From Oceanococcus atlanticus (GTDB lineage: Bacteria; Pseudomonadota; Gammaproteobacteria; Nevskiales; Oceanococcaceae), in the NCBI RefSeq assembly GCF_002088235.1, contig NZ_AQQV01000001.1, positions 1,488,001 to 1,552,000 of the forward strand: a DNA stretch of 64,000 nt. The letters run 5' to 3'. The translations under genes were made by a program, and so were the position numbers. This document shows, piece by piece, positions 27,505 to 35,185 of the stretch. Under the pieces are notes generated by a model. The model made no database searches. It saw nothing but the letters and a program-made list of their open reading frames with translations, and was not told where the DNA came from. Position 1 is the first letter of the stretch. Each line of letters opens with the position of its first letter.

Positions 27505-27524
27505 ATGAAAAACGGAGAGTAGCA

Positions 27525-28706
27525 ATGAACGTAATCGGAACCCCCTTATCTGAAACCGCCACCCGCGTGCTGATGCTGGGTTGTGGCGAGTTGGGCAAGG
27601 AAGTGGTGATTGAGTTGCAGCGCTTCGGGGTCGAGGTGATTGCGGTGGATCGCTACGCCAATGCGCCAGCCATGCAGGTGGCCCATCGCGCCCACGTGAT
27701 CGACATGCTCGACGCCACGGCGCTGCAGGCGACAATCGAAGCGGAAAAGCCGGACCTGATCGTGCCCGAGATCGAGGCCATCCACACCCCCACCCTGCTG
27801 GAGCTGGAAGCCGAGGGTTTCAGCGTTATTCCGACGGCCCGCGCGGCACGTCTGACCATGGACCGCGAAGGCATCCGCCGACTCGCGGCCGAAGAGCTCG
27901 GCCTGCCCACCTCAGCCTATGAATTTGTCGACAGCCTTGAGGACTTTCAGGCTGCGGTCGCGCGCATCGGCATGCCCTGCGTGGTCAAGCCGGTGATGTC
28001 CTCGTCCGGCAAAGGCCAATCGCTGATTCGCAGCGAGGCGGATGTGCTCAAGGCCTGGGATTATGCCCAGACCGGCGGGCGCGCCGGACAGGGTCGTGTG
28101 ATCATCGAGGGCTTTGTTGATTTCGACTACGAGATCACCTTGCTGACCTTGCGGCACCGTGATGGCACGTCGTTCTGTGCGCCCATCGGGCATACCCAGG
28201 AAGACGGTGACTACCGCGAATCCTGGCAGCCGCAAGCCATGAGCCCGGCGGCGCAGGCCGCTGCCGAAGATATCGCCGGGCGCATTACCGAGGCTTTGGG
28301 TGGGGTCGGCATCTTCGGTGTCGAGCTGTTCGTCAGCGGTGATCAGGTGTGGTTCTCCGAAGTGTCGCCACGGCCCCACGACACCGGCCTGGTCACCCTG
28401 GTCTCGCAGGAGCTGTCGCAGTTTGCCCTGCACGCCCGGGCCATCCTCGGCTTGCCGGTTCCGTTGATCCGCCAGCATGGGCCCTCGGCATCCTGCGCCC
28501 TGTTGGTCGAGGGTGATCAGCAGGCGCCGCGCTTTGCTGGCCTGGCCCAGGCATTGGCCGAGCCGGACACCCAGTTTCGGTTGTTCGGCAAGCCCGAGGT
28601 CAAGGGCCGACGGCGCATGGGTGTGGCGCTGGCGCGCGCTGACAGCATTGATGAGGCGCGGGCCAAGGCGCGCAAGGCCTGTGCGGCGGTCAAGACGACG
28701 CTGTAG
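27525..28706 (+). CDS. purT: Formate-dependent phosphoribosylglycinamide formyltransferase PurT
   Basis: A 393-residue ATP-grasp enzyme that formylates GAR with formate and ATP, a folate-independent step of purine synthesis. The N-terminus [20 protein letters not shown] and the blocks [28 protein letters not shown] and [15 protein letters not shown] match PurT. A good ribosome site (GGAGAG, 27514-27519) precedes the ATG. The leader contains the structured element described separately. It converges on a TetR gene 7 bp away. Confidence 0.96.
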   Translation: MNVIGTPLSETATRVLMLGCGELGKEVVIELQRFGVEVIAVDRYANAPAMQVAHRAHVIDMLDATALQATIEAEKPDLIVPEIEAIHTPTLLELEAEGFSVIPTARAARLTMDREGIRRLAAEELGLPTSAYEFVDSLEDFQAAVARIGMPCVVKPVMSSSGKGQSLIRSEADVLKAWDYAQTGGRAGQGRVIIEGFVDFDYEITLLTLRHRDGTSFCAPIGHTQEDGDYRESWQPQAMSPAAQAAAEDIAGRITEALGGVGIFGVELFVSGDQVWFSEVSPRPHDTGLVTLVSQELSQFALHARAILGLPVPLIRQHGPSASCALLVEGDQQAPRFAGLAQALAEPDTQFRLFGKPEVKGRRRMGVALARADSIDEARAKARKACAAVKTTL

Positions 28707-28713
28707 TTGCGGT

Positions 28714-29343
28714 TCAGAGCGTGTGACGCGCGCGCAGCCCGTCCATGAGCAGCGCCAGACTGCGTTCGATGTGTTGCGCGGCGAGCAGCTTGTGCAGTGA
28801 GCCGAAATCGCGGTTGAGCTGATTCAGATGCGCGGCGTCGCTCGGGTCGATCAGCGCGTCCAGCCGGATTTGCTGCAAACCCAGGCTGAGGCAGGATGCG
28901 CCCACGCTGATATGCACCACGGCGAAAAAAGCCGAGGCGGCATCGTCAGCAGAAAAACCGGCCTGTCGAAGATGAGCGAGGCTGTCGAGCAGCACACCCA
29001 GGCCGCCGCTGCGAATCTGCACGCTGCCGAGCAGCCCGATCCAGGCCGGTTCCTCGACCTGCGCCCGCCACATGCGCAGACCCAGCTGGCTCAGCCATTC
29101 ATCCCATGGCAGATCACGCGCCGGCATGACGTCGGCCTGACGAATGAAGCGATCCAGCAGTGCGCTGAGCAGCGCATCCTTGTTCTCGATATGCCGGTAG
29201 ATGGCCATCGGGCTGACCCCCAGCTTGCTCGCCAGTTTGCGAATGCTGATGGCGTCAACGCCCTCCTCGCGCAGGGTTCTGGCCGCGGTGGCGAGAATTC
29301 TTTCTGCGGACAGCGGGCGTTTTCCGGTGGTCGGTGTGGGCAT
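28714..29343 (-). CDS. TetR-family repressor, divergent from cytochrome P450
   Basis: A 209-residue regulator. The helix-turn-helix lies at about residues 27-55 (ISIRKLASKLGVSPMAIYRHIENKDALL). The C-terminal ligand domain looks like a TetR_C form with an AAHLNQLNRDF stretch. It is divergent from the P450 gene, and the 97-bp spacer contains tandem palindromes; it is the natural candidate to bind them and to repress both genes until a substrate-like ligand appears. Ligand unknown. Confidence 0.9.
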   Translation of the reverse strand: MPTPTTGKRPLSAERILATAARTLREEGVDAISIRKLASKLGVSPMAIYRHIENKDALLSALLDRFIRQADVMPARDLPWDEWLSQLGLRMWRAQVEEPAWIGLLGSVQIRSGGLGVLLDSLAHLRQAGFSADDAASAFFAVVHISVGASCLSLGLQQIRLDALIDPSDAAHLNQLNRDFGSLHKLLAAQHIERSLALLMDGLRARHTL

Positions 29344-29382
29344 GCGAGGGACGGCGGGGCTGAAGGTTCAGTCTAGCAAGGC

Positions 29383-29431
29383 TTGACCCCGAGTGTACGC
29401 TGTATACACTCCATGCGTACGGTGTATACAC
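29383..29431 (+). promoter_or_regulatory. P450 promoter with tandem TGTATACA operators
   Basis: A 15-bp unit, GTAC-G-(C/G)-TGTATACAC, occurs at 29395-29409 and 29417-29431, 22 bp apart (about two helical turns), with one mismatch. Each contains the self-complementary core TGTATACA (29401-29408, 29423-29430). A TTGACC (29383-29388) and TACACT (29405-29410), 16 bp apart, look like the P450 promoter, so the first operator covers the -10. The likely ligand is the adjacent TetR protein. Confidence 0.65.
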
Positions 29432-29440
29432 GGAGGTGAT

Positions 29441-30883
29441 ATGCAGCCCCTGATGAATGCGCGACGGGTGATGCTGTCATGCTTGCTGGAAGGTTTTCTG
29501 TGGGGCATGGCGGGCTTGCTGTGGCCGTTGTCGTGGCGTCGCAAGCGCCCGCTGCCGGCGCATCCGCAGCAAGCCGAGGATCTGGACCCCACGCAGGCGG
29601 CGCGCATCGAAAACCCCTATCACTACTACCGTGTGCTGCGTGATCAGCATCCCCTGTATCGTCCGCCCGGACAGGATTTCTACTGCGTCAGCCGTTACCA
29701 CGATATTCAGGCTGTGGCGCGTGATACGCGCAGCTATTCCTCCAACATCGTCAATGTGTTGATGAGCAAATCGCTGGGGCGGCAGAGCGCGCCTGCGCCG
29801 GGCACCGGCAGCCAGCGCAACTGGGGCGTGGTGCCGGTCGACGTGCTGGCCATTCAGGATCCGCCCGCGCACAAGTATCAGAAACTGCTGACTCATCAGA
29901 TCATGTCGCACGACTTTGTCACCGCGCTGGAGCCGGACGTGAGCAGCCTGGCCGGGAAACTGGTCGATCAGGCTCTGCAGCGGGGTGAGATCGAGTTCAT
30001 GGATGAGATCGCCTGGTATCTGCCAATGTGCATGGCGCTGCGTCTGGTCGGGTTTCCCGAGGCCGATTACCCCCAGGTCAAACGTGGTTGTGCGGCGGCC
30101 ATCCGCCTGCTGTCGGGAACCTTGTCGGCCAGTCAGTACATGGCGGCCTCGGCCCGCGCGCTGGCCTTGTATCGCTATTGCTGGTCACGCTACCGGCACC
30201 TCAAGCAGGCCGGTGGTGAGGACCTGGGCGCTTTGCTGGCGCGCGCCGCGCAGGACCCTGAGCATCCGCTCAGCGATGACGAAGCGGTCAGCATCATTCT
30301 GCAGATGCTGATTGCCGGGAGTGATTCGTCGGCCAGCACCATGGGCAATGCGGTGCGGCTGCTCGCGCAGGACCCGGCCTTGCAGCAGCGCTTGCGTGAG
30401 CAGCCGGCGTGTCTTGCCGATTTCATCGAGGAGGTCTTGCGCCTGGAATCGGCCTTTCAGGGCCATTTCCGCGTGGTGACCCGCGAGGTCGAGATGCACG
30501 GTCAGCGCCTGCCACCGGGCACCCGGGTGTTTCTGTTGTGGGCCTCCGGCAACCGTGATGAGCGCGTCTGGGATCAACCCGAGGTGCTGGATATTGATCG
30601 CGACAAGCGTACCCGCCACCTGACCTTTGGCCATGGGCTGCATGCGTGCCTGGGGCGCGAGCTGGCGCGCATGGAGATTCGCATCGTGCTCGAGACGTTG
30701 CTGCAACGCAGTGCCGCGCTGCATATCAGCGGGCCGACACCGCATGTGGCCAGCCTGTTCACCCGTACCCTGCAGCGCCTGCCGCTGCGCCTCAGTCGCC
30801 GGTCTGAAAATGCCAGATCATGGGCTGAGCCAGACGCGCCTTGGGCGCATTCGGGCCGCGTCGGTCGTACAGCTGCGAGGTGA
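29441..30883 (+). CDS. Cytochrome P450
   Basis: A 480-residue heme monooxygenase. The heme-binding loop FGHGLHACLG is at residues 396-405, with ligand Cys403. The K-helix ExxR is in EEVLRLES, and the I-helix motif is AGSDSSAS, with serine where threonine is common. An N-terminal hydrophobic stretch (about 10-27) suggests membrane association, unusual for a bacterial P450. The ATG at 29441 follows GGAGGTGAT; an upstream in-frame start at 29393 would lie inside the operators. The 3' end overlaps the convergent phospholipase gene by 92 bp. Substrate unknown; no ferredoxin partner is nearby. Confidence 0.92.
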   Translation: MQPLMNARRVMLSCLLEGFLWGMAGLLWPLSWRRKRPLPAHPQQAEDLDPTQAARIENPYHYYRVLRDQHPLYRPPGQDFYCVSRYHDIQAVARDTRSYSSNIVNVLMSKSLGRQSAPAPGTGSQRNWGVVPVDVLAIQDPPAHKYQKLLTHQIMSHDFVTALEPDVSSLAGKLVDQALQRGEIEFMDEIAWYLPMCMALRLVGFPEADYPQVKRGCAAAIRLLSGTLSASQYMAASARALALYRYCWSRYRHLKQAGGEDLGALLARAAQDPEHPLSDDEAVSIILQMLIAGSDSSASTMGNAVRLLAQDPALQQRLREQPACLADFIEEVLRLESAFQGHFRVVTREVEMHGQRLPPGTRVFLLWASGNRDERVWDQPEVLDIDRDKRTRHLTFGHGLHACLGRELARMEIRIVLETLLQRSAALHISGPTPHVASLFTRTLQRLPLRLSRRSENARSWAEPDAPWAHSGRVGRTAAR

Positions 30884-32219
30884 TCGTGACGGTGTAGCGG
30901 TGCTGTGGTTTGAGCACCTTGTCGAGCAGCTCGATGCGCATGCCGTGGGCGCTCATGGGGCTGGCCCAGGGCGGCAGCGGGGTCAGCCGGCTGGCCAGCT
31001 TGTTGCCCTGCTCGTCGAACACCGCCACCGCATCTTCCAGCTCGGAGAAATCGCTGCCCGGGCTGGCTGAAAGTGCGAAATAGATATAACGGTCGGCGAT
31101 GGGCCGCCGGGTGTTGTCCTCACAGGCCGCAAATGGCTCGGCCAGACACGGCGCCGTGGGCAGGTTGCGCTCGCCAGGGCGCGGATGCACCCCCACAACA
31201 AACGGTGGCGCGGCGTTGATCGGGCCGTTGACCACCCGATCCCACAGGTGTTCGTAGTAACCGGCGATGTACTGGGCCACATCATGAATCCCGCCGGAGC
31301 CGGTTTCGTAGTTGCTCACCGCATAGGGCATGACATCGCGCACCCGCACATAGTCGACCGCGGCAGCCACCCGCTCGGCACTGACCAGCAAGCGCGTGCC
31401 AGCCGCGGCCCGCTGTATGGCCAGGCCATCGTAGTCCAGCCCAAGTCGTGCGAAGGCCGCGCTCAGGGGCGCCGAAGGCGGGAACACTAGGGCGGGAATT
31501 TCATCCCAGGCGAACTTGTCCCGGATGGCGATCACATCCATGGCGTATTCGACCCCGTTGATGAACTCGAAGCCGGCCGCCAGTGCATCAAAGGCCGCAT
31601 CGCCCAGGGCTCCGCGCAGCAAGGTGCCGACGCTGGGGTCGGCGCCCGGTGGCAGGCTGTCGAGCAGATAGCCCGGCGAGCTGTGGTGCATCTCGCCGCG
31701 CTGATAGACCGAGGGTTCGAACAGCGCATCCCACACTTCATCGCCCATGCCGTGGGCCGCGATGCCCATCAAAAAGGCGACCAGCGTGCCGCAGTCATCG
31801 GCACTGCGCAGTGAGACGATCGGCAGTTCGCGGGCCAGCTCATCCGCAGCCCAGTCGAAGGTGCCGCCGAGTATCGGCAGGCTGTCCCATGGATCGGCGG
31901 CGCCGGATATGTCGGCGCAGCCTGCTTCATGGGCCACGGCGGCCAGGGCGTCGGTGTAGCTGTCCCAGTGCGCGGTTTCGGCCAGATCACGGTCGCCTTC
32001 GAACGCAGCGCCGGTGAAATAGCCGCCATCCGGGAACATGGCCCCGGCGATCAGTGCGGCACGATGGTGCTGCAGCACGGCGATCAGCGGATGCTCGGGT
32101 GGCAACTTGTGGCGCGCCACATCCGCCATCATGGCGTGCGTGGTCATGCCGGCCGCGAAACCGTTGCCCGCCGTCATCAGCAGGGCGCAAGCTGCCCAAG
32201 TGCGCAGTGTCTTGATCAT
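30792..32219 (-). CDS. Secreted zinc-dependent phospholipase C-like protein
   Basis: A 475-residue exported protein with a signal peptide (about 1-22, ending GFAAG). The N-terminal half has the zinc-dependent PLC pattern: GMTTHAMMADVARH, AGAMFPDGGYF, ETAHWDSY and, further on, GIAAHGMGDEVWD, supplying the expected His/Asp zinc ligands. The C-terminal about 150 residues resemble a beta-sandwich. It probably hydrolyses phospholipids or related phosphodiesters in the periplasm or outside the cell. The start overlaps the stop of a small lipoprotein gene by 4 bp, and the end overlaps the convergent P450. Confidence 0.78.
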   Translation of the reverse strand: MIKTLRTWAACALLMTAGNGFAAGMTTHAMMADVARHKLPPEHPLIAVLQHHRAALIAGAMFPDGGYFTGAAFEGDRDLAETAHWDSYTDALAAVAHEAGCADISGAADPWDSLPILGGTFDWAADELARELPIVSLRSADDCGTLVAFLMGIAAHGMGDEVWDALFEPSVYQRGEMHHSSPGYLLDSLPPGADPSVGTLLRGALGDAAFDALAAGFEFINGVEYAMDVIAIRDKFAWDEIPALVFPPSAPLSAAFARLGLDYDGLAIQRAAAGTRLLVSAERVAAAVDYVRVRDVMPYAVSNYETGSGGIHDVAQYIAGYYEHLWDRVVNGPINAAPPFVVGVHPRPGERNLPTAPCLAEPFAACEDNTRRPIADRYIYFALSASPGSDFSELEDAVAVFDEQGNKLASRLTPLPPWASPMSAHGMRIELLDKVLKPQHRYTVTITSQLYDRRGPNAPKARLAQPMIWHFQTGD

Positions 32220-32380
32220 GAGGGCTCATCCGCAAACTGATTGAAGTGCTGGAACAGTTGTTCGGCCTCGCTGGACGCAGGCTGCTCGCCGTCCGCCGCG
32301 CTCTCGCCGCCGGGTGAGTCGACACGCCCGCCGTTGCAGGCGCCAAGCAGCAAGGCGGCACTGAGCACAATGAATTTCAT
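32216..32380 (-). CDS. Small lipoprotein, 54 residues, coupled to the zinc phospholipase
   Basis: A short ORF beginning MKFIVLSAALLLGACNGG. The lipobox LLGAC puts the lipidated cysteine at residue 15. The rest is short, acidic and Ser/Gly-rich, ending FADEPS. The stop TGA overlaps the ATG of the phospholipase-like gene (ATGA), a strong sign that it is real and translated with it. It could be a membrane-bound partner or inhibitor of the phospholipase; that is inference. Confidence 0.7.
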   Translation of the reverse strand: MKFIVLSAALLLGACNGGRVDSPGGESAADGEQPASSEAEQLFQHFNQFADEPS

Positions 32381-32419
32381 CAACGCAGTCTAGTCGCTGA
32401 GCATGACGGCGTGGTGACG

Positions 32420-32620
32420 TCAGTCGTGCGTCTGCATGCTGTCCTGACGCTCCCGTTCATACTGCTCGTATGGCATGCGGGCCTGGTCCAGACAGGCTTC
32501 GCGGGCATGCTCGTCGAGGTTTTCGCAATACTGCTCGCGCATGTCCTCGCTGGATTCGTACATGCGCTGATGGGAACAGGCACCCAGACACAACAGGCCG
32601 ATGAGCACAAAGATACGCAT
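32420..32620 (-). CDS. Small cysteine-containing lipoprotein, 66 residues
   Basis: Begins MRIFVLIGLLCLGACSHQ with a lipobox LGAC, lipidated Cys15. The mature part is highly charged (ESSEDMREQYCENLDEHARE) and has two more cysteines (about 32 and 43) that could form a disulfide. It lies 39 bp upstream of the other small lipoprotein, on the same strand, and 9 bp after DUF924. No recognised family. Confidence 0.7.
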   Translation of the reverse strand: MRIFVLIGLLCLGACSHQRMYESSEDMREQYCENLDEHAREACLDQARMPYEQYERERQDSMQTHD

Positions 32621-32629
32621 GAGTCTCTC

Positions 32630-33169
32630 CTAGAAGCTTGAGCCGGGCTGCTCAAGAAAGGCCAGCTCTTCATCGGTCGAGCGGCGACCGAGAATGGCAT
32701 TGCGGTGCGGGTAGCGGCCGAAGCGGTCAATGATGCGCTTGTGCTGGTGCTCAAAATCCAGGTTGTACTCCAGACCGGGCTGGTCGAACAGCCTGACCGC
32801 CTGCTCATGAATGAGCGCCGATTCGCTGTGCATGTAGGGCAGGTACAAAAAGGCTTTTTGTGACGGGTTGAGCGCGGCGTCCATGCCCGCGCGGACCGCT
32901 TCCTGGGCCAGCGCCAGCGCCAGGGCGTCCTGGGCAAAGGACTGGGCCTGATCACGGTGGATGTTGCGGGAGAACTGATCCAGCACGATGATCTCGGCCA
33001 GACGCCCCAGGGCGCTGTCACGCCATGTGAACAGCTCGCAAGCCGCCGCCTGTTTGAGCAGTGTGCCGAAGCGCGTCTCGATCATGCGGTCGAATGCCGG
33101 GTCCTTGGCCCACCATTGTTCGGGGCTGAGTTGCTCGAACCAGAAGTCGATGATTGCCTGTGCCTGCAT
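32630..33169 (-). CDS. DUF924-family protein
   Basis: A 179-residue cytoplasmic protein of the DUF924 family, helical and of unknown function. Seen are IIDFWFEQLSPEQWW at the N-terminus, LGRLAEIIVLDQFSRNIHRDQAQSF (the family's central block) and FEHQHKRIIDRFGRYPHRNAILGR near the end. I use the ATG at 33169; the long upstream extension of the frame runs antisense through typA and is not coding. Confidence 0.9.
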   Translation of the reverse strand: MQAQAIIDFWFEQLSPEQWWAKDPAFDRMIETRFGTLLKQAAACELFTWRDSALGRLAEIIVLDQFSRNIHRDQAQSFAQDALALALAQEAVRAGMDAALNPSQKAFLYLPYMHSESALIHEQAVRLFDQPGLEYNLDFEHQHKRIIDRFGRYPHRNAILGRRSTDEELAFLEQPGSSF

Positions 33170-33299
33170 GCCGTTCCCTCGTCTTGCAATGGCGCAGAGT
33201 GTAGCGTGCGGATGTTGCCAAACATCGCAAAACAGTGGTTGACAATCCGGCACTCCTGTAGACTTCGCCGCCTTTTGCCTTTTCACCGGATTCCTTCCG

Positions 33300-35111
33300 A
33301 TGCTTGAGAACCTCCGTAACATCGCCATCATCGCACACGTCGACCACGGCAAGACCACGCTTGTCGACTGTCTGCTCAAGCAATCCGGAACCCTGGATGC
33401 CCGCAAGGACCATGGCGATCGCGTCATGGATTCGAATGCGCTGGAAAAAGAGCGCGGGATCACCATCACGGCCAAGAACACCGCGATCCGCTGGAATGAC
33501 TACCGCATCAACATCGTCGACACGCCTGGTCACGCCGACTTCGGTGGTGAGGTCGAGCGCGTCCTGTCGATGGTCGATTCGGTGTTGCTGGTGGTTGATG
33601 CGGTTGACGGGCCGATGCCGCAGACCCGTTTCGTGACCCAGAAAGCCTTTGCCCTGGGCCTCAAGCCGATTGTGGTGGTGAACAAGATCGACCGCCCGGG
33701 GGCGCGCCCGGACTGGGTCATTGATCAGGTCTTTGACCTGTTCGACAAGCTCGGCGGCACCGACGAGCAGCTCGACTTTCCGGTGGTTTACGCCTCCGCG
33801 CTGAATGGCTATGCCGGCGAAGATGACAGCGTGCGCGATGGCGACATGACGCCGCTGTTCCAGACCATCATCGACAAGGTCTCGGCGCCCAATCTGGATG
33901 GCGACGGCGCGTTCCAGATGCAGATCACCTCGCTGGATTATTCCTCTTATGTGGGGGTGATCGGTACCGGTCGCGTCAGCCGCGGTACGGTCAAGCCGGG
34001 TTCGCAGGTCATGGTGGTGGCGCGCGATGGTGCCATGCGCAGGGCCAAGATCCTGCAGGTGCTGGGCTTTATTGGCTTGGACAAGGTTGAAGTGGAATCG
34101 GCCTCGGCGGGTGACATCATCGCCCTGACCGGGATTGAGGATCTGGGTATCAGCGAGACGGTCTGCGATGTGGCCAACCCGGAAGCCTTGCCCAGCCTGG
34201 ACGTCGACGAGCCGACCATGTCCATGACCTTCGAGGTCAACAAGTCGCCGTTTGCCGGCAAGGAAGGCAAGTTCATCACCTCGCGCCAGATTGGTGATCG
34301 TCTGCAGCGCGAGCTCAAGACCAACGTGGCACTGCGGGTCTCGCCGACCCAGGACCCGGACAAGTTCCGCGTGTCCGGGCGTGGTCTGTTGCATCTGTCG
34401 ATCCTGATCGAGAACATGCGTCGCGAGGGTTACGAGCTGGCGGTGTCGCGCCCGGAAGTGATCCGCAAGGAAGTCGGCGAAGAGATCCACGAGCCGTTTG
34501 AAACCCTGACCGCCGATGTGGAAGAAGAGCATCAGGGCACGGTGATCCAGAAGCTCAACGAACGCGGCGGGCGCATGACCAACATGCAGCCCGATGGCAA
34601 AGGCCGTATCCGTCTGGAATACGAAATTCCGTCGCGCGGGCTGATCGGTTTCCAGACCGAATTCCTGTCCATCACGTCGGGCACCGGCCTGCTGGCGCAC
34701 AACTTCGACCATTTCGGCCCGGCGACAGAAGTGGCGGTGGGTATGCGCCACAACGGCGTGCTGATCTCCAATGATCAGGGCAAGGTGCTGGCTTTCGCGC
34801 TGTTCAACCTGCAGGAGCGTGGTCGCATGATGGTCGAGCCGGGCGCCGAGGTTTATGAAGGTCAGATCGTGGGCATTCACAGCCGCGACAATGACCTGGT
34901 GGTCAACGCCCTGCGGGCCAAGAAACTGACCAACATGCGTGCCTCCGGCAGCGATGAGAACGTGATCCTGACGCCGCCGGTGCGTCTGACCCTGGAGCAG
35001 TCGCTGGAATTCATCAACGACGACGAGCTGGTTGAGGTCACCCCCGAGTCGATTCGCGTGCGCAAGCGCTTCCTCAAGGAACACGAGCGCAAGCGTTCCA
35101 GCAAGAGCTGA
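33300..35111 (+). CDS. typA: Ribosome-associated GTPase TypA/BipA
   Basis: A 603-residue translational GTPase that binds 70S ribosomes and affects 50S assembly and stress responses. G1 is AHVDHGKT (residues 12-19), followed by [13 protein letters not shown] (switch I), DTPGHADF (G3) and NKIDRPGA (G4). The C-terminal [18 protein letters not shown] is specific for TypA over EF-G and LepA. Length is standard. The ATG is at 33300. Confidence 0.96.
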   Translation: MLENLRNIAIIAHVDHGKTTLVDCLLKQSGTLDARKDHGDRVMDSNALEKERGITITAKNTAIRWNDYRINIVDTPGHADFGGEVERVLSMVDSVLLVVDAVDGPMPQTRFVTQKAFALGLKPIVVVNKIDRPGARPDWVIDQVFDLFDKLGGTDEQLDFPVVYASALNGYAGEDDSVRDGDMTPLFQTIIDKVSAPNLDGDGAFQMQITSLDYSSYVGVIGTGRVSRGTVKPGSQVMVVARDGAMRRAKILQVLGFIGLDKVEVESASAGDIIALTGIEDLGISETVCDVANPEALPSLDVDEPTMSMTFEVNKSPFAGKEGKFITSRQIGDRLQRELKTNVALRVSPTQDPDKFRVSGRGLLHLSILIENMRREGYELAVSRPEVIRKEVGEEIHEPFETLTADVEEEHQGTVIQKLNERGGRMTNMQPDGKGRIRLEYEIPSRGLIGFQTEFLSITSGTGLLAHNFDHFGPATEVAVGMRHNGVLISNDQGKVLAFALFNLQERGRMMVEPGAEVYEGQIVGIHSRDNDLVVNALRAKKLTNMRASGSDENVILTPPVRLTLEQSLEFINDDELVEVTPESIRVRKRFLKEHERKRSSKS

Positions 35112-35158
35112 GGCGCAGCATCGCGCAGATCGTAATTGCGCAGCCGAGCGTGTAAGTT

Positions 35159-35179
35159 TCCCCCATAACATTTGGGGGA
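35159..35179 (+). promoter_or_regulatory. Hairpin that hides the Shine-Dalgarno of the hydrolase gene
   Basis: TCCCCCA (35159-35165) pairs perfectly with TGGGGGA (35173-35179) around a 7-nt AT-rich loop. The 3' arm is the Shine-Dalgarno of the next gene, 6 bp before its ATG at 35186. The stem would occlude ribosome binding when folded. It could act as a thermometer or a translational brake, or simply limit expression. Confidence 0.5.
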
Positions 35180-35185
35180 GACACC

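Noticed and set aside
27258-27524. ZTP (pfl) or purine riboswitch upstream of purT
   Set aside because: I could not find the conserved cores I know for these classes in the spacer. The element is therefore left unassigned.
27258-27524. A transposon-derived MITE with 19-bp terminal inverted repeats (27279-27297, 27455-27473)
   Set aside because: No target-site duplication is seen, and the other nested helices outside the supposed ends argue for one RNA structure. It is not fully excluded without a copy-number search.
33239-33264. TTGACA followed by TAGACT before typA as a sigma-70 promoter
   Set aside because: The hexamers are only 14 bp apart, too close for a normal promoter, so it is not listed as a feature.
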